64,000 nt of DNA from Myxococcales bacterium (GTDB taxonomy: Bacteria; Myxococcota_A; Polyangia; Polyangiales; Polyangiaceae), in contig JACPVJ010000172.1 of the NCBI GenBank assembly GCA_016191785.1, positions 37,056-101,055 on the forward strand. Direction: 5' to 3'. Each line of letters begins with the position of its first letter. Position 1 is the first letter of the stretch. A program made the position numbers and the translations under genes. The notes beneath the pieces are model-generated. The model was not told the DNA's origin, did no database searches, and saw only the letters and a program-made list of their open reading frames with translations. This document shows, in pieces, positions 59,119 to 64,000 of the stretch.

Positions 59119-61095
59119 ATGCTCCGGGCGTGCGCCGTTGGTTTGTTGCTGTTGTCGGTCGGCTGCACCTCGGGCCCGCAGAAACTCGCCGAGCCGCCGC
59201 CTCGGGTCTCGGTCGTCCGAGCGCCCGCCACGCCGCCGAAGCCCGCGCCCCCTACGGCGAAGCCGCTCCCCGTCGTGAAGGTGAGCGTGACGCCGTATGC
59301 TCGCTGGGCCGAGGTACGAGTGGGGCCGCTCGGGGCGCGGCCCTTCGATGACAAGTTAGTGGCCGCCGCGCTGCCGCCGGTCTCGCGCGCTCGCTTCGAG
59401 GCTGCGTTGGCTGCAGCTGGGAAGCTCGAGAAGGCCGCCGCGCCGGTGTACGAAGCCCACTTCCGGGCGCTGAGCTGCGACCCCGGGAAGTGCGAGGCGC
59501 TGGAAGCCAAGCACGCCCAGCTTCGGACCGCGCTCGACCGGCAGGCCGATGGCATCCAACGTGCCCACGACAAGACCGTCGATGCGTTCGATGCTCAGCT
59601 CGAGAAGGCGCCCAGCGCGGCGCTGGCTCTGGCGGTGGCCCGGCTTCACCAAGAGTCGACGCGGCACTCGGACATCGTGACCATGAACCGCCCCGCCGCG
59701 TCATCCGAGGTCTACGGGGAGCTGAGCGCTGATCCCGACGGCGGCTCCCCGCTGGCGGAAGCCGCGCTCGAGCGCGCCCGCGACCTCTCCCAGCCCGACA
59801 CCGACCTCGGGCGCCTGGCGCGCTACGCCTTGGCGCTGTCGCGCTGGCGCAGCGCGTCTGCACCGGAAGCGCTGGCCGAGATCGACGCGCTCTTGCCGGT
59901 TGCGCCCGCGGAGCAGAAGTTCGAGCTCCTCGTGCGGCAAGCGCTGCTCCTCGGCGTTCGAGGTCGCCACGCCGAGGCCGCCGGTGGGTTCGCCCGCGCC
60001 TTGGCGGAGCCCGAGATGGCCAAAGAGGCCGTGCTCCGCGCGCAGCTGCGGAGCGCCCAGGCCCTGGCAGAGTATCGCGCCGGCCGTCTCCGCGAGGCCT
60101 TGGCGCTCGCGCTGGCCGAGCTTGGCCGCTCGTCCTTGCCGGCCCATGCTTTCGCTGCGTCCCCGGCCAGCGGAGCCGCGCTCACCGTCGCCGCCGACGT
60201 CGTCGAGCGTCTGGCGATCGACGTCGAGGGAGCTTCCGTCGGTGCCGACGGGAAAGCAGCCATCCTCTCCGAGCTGGCCGTGCGCGCGTTGCACCGGCAC
60301 GACCAGCAGGGCGCGAGACGGCTCGCGGAGCGCGCCGTTCAGCTCGGCCCCAGGGCATCCGCTGGTGCGTTCGACGTGTTGATCGCCCTCGCCAAGAAGC
60401 AGAGCGACGGTGCCCGCGTCGCGGAGCTCGGCGAGCAGAAGCGCGTGGCCCGCCCGTCGATGCCGTTCGAGTCAGGGCTCCTTGCGCTGCTTGGTGGGAA
60501 ACCTCGCGCTCCGGAGTTCGATGAACGCGCGGCACTGAAGGACGACGCCAAGGCGGACGCCAAGCGCAACGTCGCGTCGCTCGTGCGGCTGTGCCTCGAG
60601 CCGAACGTATGGCGCCTCACCCACCGCGACGGCGCCTCGGAGCTCACCCTGAGCGCACTGGTGAAGGACGACGGTTCGGTGACGGTCGACGTGACCGGCG
60701 ACGCGCCTTCCGAGGTGACCGAGTGCGTGACCCGCATGGGCCCGAAGGTGCTCGCCAGGGCGCCTTCGAGCGTCCACGCTCAGATCGATTTGTCGCACGT
60801 CCGCGAGAGCGAGCTCTTCGCTGCAGCGGGGCTGTGGGGAAAGCCGTTGGAGAACAGCATTGGACGCGCGGACGGTGTTGGAGGGCTCGGTCTTCGCGGA
60901 GCCGGCAGTGGTACCCGCGTGGGCGGGACGATCGGGATTGGAGCCATCGGTGGGCTCGGCACCCGGGGGCAGGGCGGTGGTGCGGGAGTGGGCAGCGGAC
61001 GCGGAAGCGGTCGCGGCTTCACCGGTCGGAAGTACGGCGGGCCGAAACCGGCGCTGCCGAAACCGGCGGTGCCGAAGCAAGCTCCGACGCCGTAG
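59119..61095 (+). CDS. Large lipoprotein with helical repeats and Gly-rich end
   Basis: ATG 59119 gives 658 residues: lipobox LLSVGC, Pro-rich tether (~15-50), long alpha-helical repeat region (~75-450) of TPR character (SRWRSASAPEALAEIDALLP, LAEYRAGRLREALALALAEL, ARRLAERAVQLGP), a TonB/AgmX-like compact domain (~475-575: CLEPNVWRLTHRDG, VKDDGSVTVDVTG), and a Gly-rich then Lys/Pro-rich tail (~590-658). The domain near 500 recalls proteins that count or bind at trafficking sites in myxobacteria. I cannot assign the role. Confidence 0.75.
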   Translation: MLRACAVGLLLLSVGCTSGPQKLAEPPPRVSVVRAPATPPKPAPPTAKPLPVVKVSVTPYARWAEVRVGPLGARPFDDKLVAAALPPVSRARFEAALAAAGKLEKAAAPVYEAHFRALSCDPGKCEALEAKHAQLRTALDRQADGIQRAHDKTVDAFDAQLEKAPSAALALAVARLHQESTRHSDIVTMNRPAASSEVYGELSADPDGGSPLAEAALERARDLSQPDTDLGRLARYALALSRWRSASAPEALAEIDALLPVAPAEQKFELLVRQALLLGVRGRHAEAAGGFARALAEPEMAKEAVLRAQLRSAQALAEYRAGRLREALALALAELGRSSLPAHAFAASPASGAALTVAADVVERLAIDVEGASVGADGKAAILSELAVRALHRHDQQGARRLAERAVQLGPRASAGAFDVLIALAKKQSDGARVAELGEQKRVARPSMPFESGLLALLGGKPRAPEFDERAALKDDAKADAKRNVASLVRLCLEPNVWRLTHRDGASELTLSALVKDDGSVTVDVTGDAPSEVTECVTRMGPKVLARAPSSVHAQIDLSHVRESELFAAAGLWGKPLENSIGRADGVGGLGLRGAGSGTRVGGTIGIGAIGGLGTRGQGGGAGVGSGRGSGRGFTGRKYGGPKPALPKPAVPKQAPTP

Positions 61096-61195
61096 CCTGG
61101 GCCCCCGAGGGGTCCTCGTGCGGCCCCCGTACAACTACCGTGGCTGACGACGATCAGCGACGGGCCGAAGCCCGTTCGGCTATTTGGCGGGGTCC

Positions 61196-62407
61196 ATGGC
61201 TCACTTCACGTGGCGGACCTGCCGGTTCGCTCCGGTCTTGATCGCGGTGCTATGGGGGGAGGCAGCGCACGCTCAACCGTACACTGGCCAACAGCTCTTC
61301 GAAGGCGCCAACCGGTCGATCGACGTGCTGAAGGACCATGTCCAGTTCTTGTCCGTGCAAGACCGCTACGACGCGGCGCTCGGCTACCTGGTCTACACCC
61401 ATCGCGCTGCCCCGGTGCGCCTTGCTCTGAACGATGGGCGCACCCCCAGAGGAGTGATCCAGCGCGGGGGCGTGATGACCGGGCTCGGGTTCGGTAGCCC
61501 GCGAAGGTTCTCGCTCTTCGGCGGAGCTTGGATCGACATCGTACAGGCGTCGGCCGGGGAGGGGTTTCAACCGAGCGGCGGCGGCGAGGGCATCCTGTTC
61601 CTGGGCGCCGGATTTGCGGGCTTCCAGCTGACTTACGGATCGTTCCAACACCACGACTTGCCCCAGCGTGACGCCTTCGGAAACTTCGCGACCGAGCCCG
61701 ACGGCGGCGGGGCCGGCACGTCAGAAGACAGCAAGCCTTGGCTTCAGCAATTCGTCACCATGTATCACGAGACCGGGGCGAGCCTGGTCGTCACTTGGTC
61801 CAAGGTGACGGGCGAGACCCGCCTCACCGAAGTCCGCGCGCAGCTTCAGCCGCTGCGCCGCTGGCTCGATCGGGAGGCGGGGCTGCCGATGGTTGCGGTT
61901 CAACGCTGGTCGGAGCTGAAGGACAACTACGGCGACTACTCGTCCCCGAGCACGGACACCGGAACGCTGGCCTCGGCCCCGGATGAAGGAACGCCCTACG
62001 AGGTCGAGCTGGGCTCCGACGATCTGCTGGGCATCGGCCTCCGCGCGCATGCCTTCACGCAAATCGCGCCCAAGGTCGTGTTTCGGCGCTTCGAGGCGGC
62101 CATCTATCGCGACGTGGGCAAGCTCACCCTCGCGGGCCGAACCACCGGCTTCTACCGCGACCAACGGATCGAGGGCTCGGTCGATCTCCAGGGTCTGGTG
62201 CGCGTGAACGGCGATCCGAAACCCGGCAAGGTCGGGTGGCCGATCTCGGTCGGTGCGGCCTACAGCTACAACACTCCCGACGGGTCGACCTTCTTGCCGC
62301 TGCCGCGCGCGCATGTCTTCGGCGGGCAGTTCATCTTGGGGGTGCCGGACATCGCCAAGAGCGTCGTGCCCATCATCCGTGCGAAAGAGGAGAAGCAGCG
62401 CAAATGA
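61196..62407 (+). CDS. Secreted protein of unknown function
   Basis: ATG 61196 follows GGCGGGG and gives 403 residues. A signal peptide with AHA cleavage (VLIAVLWGEAAHAQP) precedes a protein rich in aromatic strands: GGVMTGLGFGSPRRFSLFGG, FLGAGFAGFQLTYGSFQHHD, AAYSYNTPDGSTFLPLPRAH. The C-terminal third (VFRRFEAAIYRDVGKLTLAG, RTTGFYRDQRIEGSVDLQG) resembles an outer-membrane-type barrel. The next gene overlaps by four bases (ATGA), so the two are coupled. No family recognised. Confidence 0.75.
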   Translation: MAHFTWRTCRFAPVLIAVLWGEAAHAQPYTGQQLFEGANRSIDVLKDHVQFLSVQDRYDAALGYLVYTHRAAPVRLALNDGRTPRGVIQRGGVMTGLGFGSPRRFSLFGGAWIDIVQASAGEGFQPSGGGEGILFLGAGFAGFQLTYGSFQHHDLPQRDAFGNFATEPDGGGAGTSEDSKPWLQQFVTMYHETGASLVVTWSKVTGETRLTEVRAQLQPLRRWLDREAGLPMVAVQRWSELKDNYGDYSSPSTDTGTLASAPDEGTPYEVELGSDDLLGIGLRAHAFTQIAPKVVFRRFEAAIYRDVGKLTLAGRTTGFYRDQRIEGSVDLQGLVRVNGDPKPGKVGWPISVGAAYSYNTPDGSTFLPLPRAHVFGGQFILGVPDIAKSVVPIIRAKEEKQRK

Positions 62408-62955
62408 ACTGTCGGCCCCTCGTTTTGGTAGCGTCGTTGGTCACCGCTGGCTGTGGCAACGACGCCGACCCGCTCGATCACTACTGGGACTCGAAGGCTT
62501 GCAAGCTCGACCCCGGCGGCGCTTGCGAGGCCTATCTGCTCCGGCAGGCTCCAAGTGCGGCCCTGGTGCTGCAGCCGTCGAGCTCCAAGACGGGCGGAAT
62601 CGGCGCGCCGAACCCGCAGGCTCCCGTGTTCCGTCTGGTGTTGAGCCCCGAGCAGAACCCAGCGACGGTTCCGCTCGTCAGTGGCGCGCCCACCCAGCCC
62701 GCACCGCGCCGCGTCGACGCGGGTCAAGCGTTCTTCATGTACTCGAAGGGGTTCGTCGATGACTCGGAGTGGTACGTGGCCGAGGGGACGCTGGAGCTTG
62801 CCCAGCTCGACATTCACACCGACCGAAGCGCCGATCGAGAACGCGTGGATCTCGAGGTCACGCTGACGCTCGGCACTCTGTCTCACCCGACGGACGCCGA
62901 CGCCGCCGGCTACTCGGGGATGACCATCCACCTCGTTGCCAGCGATCCCGACTAG
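62404..62955 (+). CDS. Small lipoprotein coupled to the upstream secreted protein
   Basis: ATG 62404 overlaps the upstream stop (ATGA). The 183-residue product has lipobox LVTAGC and cysteines in CKLDPGGACEAYLL. The C-terminal part is beta-rich (FFMYSKGFVDDSEWYVAEGT, LEVTLTLGTLSHP, GMTIHLVASDPD). Likely a periplasmic or outer-membrane partner of the gene before it. Family not recognised. Confidence 0.78.
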   Translation: MNCRPLVLVASLVTAGCGNDADPLDHYWDSKACKLDPGGACEAYLLRQAPSAALVLQPSSSKTGGIGAPNPQAPVFRLVLSPEQNPATVPLVSGAPTQPAPRRVDAGQAFFMYSKGFVDDSEWYVAEGTLELAQLDIHTDRSADRERVDLEVTLTLGTLSHPTDADAAGYSGMTIHLVASDPD

Positions 62956-63025
62956 TCCGTTCCGAGCGGAAGACCCGCGGGCCCCGAGCGCCCCCCCGCG
63001 CTCGGGACCACGCGTGTCAGTGGTG

Positions 63026-63505
63026 TCACCGCGGCCGGATCTCGGGTGGGGCCTTGGGCATCGATGCCCGCACGCCCATTTCCATCCGGCTCTTGAGGTT
63101 CTCGAGCAGCGTCTCGGCCTCGCGCTCGTTGATCCGGTGAAGCAGCGGCTCGGCGAGCTTGTCCAAGAGCTTGCTCGGCAACGTGTAGTCGATGTCCAAG
63201 ATCACCTTGGTGTGCCCGTTCTCGCCCGAGAAGGCCCAGAGGAAGGTGCTGGGGATGCCTTTCTCGTTCTTGACGACCACCCGCTGGTTCTTGACCACCT
63301 CGGTCGTCGCAGAGTGCCCCTTGAAGTGCACGCCGGCCATCTTGTAGACCCAGTCGAAGCTGTGGGAGCCATCCGCACTTCGCTTCACGTGACTGACCTC
63401 CACCAGACTTGGCCAGATTTCGGGAAGGTTGTCGGGCTGCGTGGTGTGCTCGTAGACCTGATCGAGCGGCGCCCGGATGCTGATGGACTTGCGAATCTTT
63501 GCCAT
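63026..63505 (-). CDS. SRPBCC (START-like/polyketide cyclase) protein
   Basis: ATG 63505 gives 159 residues. It has the fold marks of the SRPBCC superfamily: KSISIRAPLDQVYEHTTQPD, LPEIWPSLVEVSHVKRSADG, HSFDWVYKMAGVHFKG, FLWAFSGENGHTKVILDIDY and a long C-terminal helix with RINEREAETLLENLKSRM. Members bind a hydrophobic ligand in a helix-grip cavity; the ligand and job are unknown. Confidence 0.85.
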   Translation of the reverse strand: MAKIRKSISIRAPLDQVYEHTTQPDNLPEIWPSLVEVSHVKRSADGSHSFDWVYKMAGVHFKGHSATTEVVKNQRVVVKNEKGIPSTFLWAFSGENGHTKVILDIDYTLPSKLLDKLAEPLLHRINEREAETLLENLKSRMEMGVRASMPKAPPEIRPR

Positions 63506-63686
63506 GACGATCCTCACTTGGTGTGCCCCCCCTGAGGGGCCGGCGCCTATAAGCAAGTCGGATGCCCATGCCAATCGGCGGCGAAACGCGGGTCGGCCCG
63601 CAGTCGGGTGAGGCAGATCGCGCCATCGCGGCGCGAAATGCGCCAGGGCCGGGTTGCGATCGAGGCCTTCGCTGCGGCAGAGACGC

Positions 63687-64000
63687 TTAGGACTTCGCCG
63701 CGCTGAACCCGCACGGCGGGAGGCCGGTCAGCGAGCAGCTGCCGCTGGTCCAGGCCGTCGAGCTCACGGTGGCGGTGCAGGAGCCGCTCGCGCCGCTGAG
63801 GGAGCAGGTGAGCGCGAGCTGCGAGCCTGTCAGCGTTCCGGTGCAGGTCGTCCCGGTGTTGCAGCTGACCGAGAGCGAGCAACTCCCCGCTGACTGCGTC
63901 ACGGTGCACGAGCCCAGTCCGCACGCGCCACTGAGCGACCAATTGCCTGCCACGTTGAGGCAACCACCGCCGCCACCGGAGCCACCGCCGCCGGTGGGCA
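63687..64000 (-). CDS. Cys-rich protein with Gly tether, 5' end cut by window edge
   Basis: The frame is open to the window end, so at least 104 residues are seen. From the edge it reads a Gly/Ser tether, then CLNVAGNWSLSGACG and a Ser/Thr/Cys-rich beta domain (CTVTQSAGSCSLSVSCNTGT, LTGSQLALTCSLSGASGSCT), ending PPCGFSAAKS. The GNWSLSG...C start recurs in secreted myxobacterial domains. Probably a surface lipoprotein whose signal lies outside the window. Confidence 0.7.
   Translation of the reverse strand, partial: PTGGGGSGGGGGCLNVAGNWSLSGACGLGSCTVTQSAGSCSLSVSCNTGTTCTGTLTGSQLALTCSLSGASGSCTATVSSTAWTSGSCSLTGLPPCGFSAAKS

Noticed and set aside
63506..63686. Minus-strand coding piece before the SRPBCC gene
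   Set aside because: A frame ending RFAADWHGHPTCL is open, but it has no start, no known motif and could be chance.

Overview
The window is GC-rich (roughly 68-70 percent by eye) and densely packed. It carries many lipoproteins with Gly/Ser/Thr tethers, several Ser/Thr protein kinases, an FHA/sigma-54 activator, PEGA and TPR proteins, IgGFc-binding-type proteins and a MYXO-CTERM-like tail. This gene style points to a myxobacterium (Myxococcota, probably Polyangia). I see no rRNA, CRISPR array, intact insertion sequence or prophage. Both edges cut genes.

Layout. 1-2.3 kb: two overlapping LuxR-HTH genes and secreted proteins. 2.3-9.0 kb: a lipase-like lipoprotein, a divergent pair of IgGFc-binding-type lipoproteins and a Gly-rich lipoprotein. 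9.2-13.1 kb: a giant kinase-WD40-TPR protein, then decayed gene pieces. 13.1-20.4 kb: one minus-strand run of an FHA/sigma-54 activator, a kinase, a TPR/PEGA protein and two small lipoproteins, preceded by a PIG-O-like membrane phosphodiesterase. 20.5-25.2 kb: a second LuxR pair and small envelope proteins. 25.2-28.8 kb: a CotA-like multicopper oxidase and a membrane kinase. 28.8-31.4 kb: a 1.36 kb stretch without a sizeable protein gene, holding a possible sigma-54 promoter, an 18-codon ORF, a tRNA cloverleaf and a circularly permuted tRNA mimic, ending in a slipin gene. 31.4-38.1 kb: paired lipoproteins, BtpA plus PfkB kinase, a Leu/Glu dehydrogenase and a diheme cytochrome. 38.3-45.3 kb: an ECF sigma/FecR anti-sigma operon beside a third IgGFc-type gene, a GH5-like enzyme and a MYXO-CTERM-like protein. 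45.3-49.9 kb: a Fur-box region between an outer-membrane protein/cytochrome pair and a MacA/FtsX/LolD-type transporter. 49.9-64 kb: an OPT transporter, a second giant kinase, a MetE-like protein, a methyltransferase and further envelope proteins.

Two non-coding signals stand out. All three IgGFc-type genes share a bipartite promoter-like element, TTTCCACCCGC-N15-CCACTC, with an identical 15-base spacer, so they look like one regulon. Upstream of the slipin gene, T-arm and D-arm halves lie in permuted order and can form a tRNA-like fold closed at the acceptor end. This is the arrangement of bacterial Y RNAs and suggests an RNA-repair or RNA-quality locus without a visible RtcB or Ro gene.
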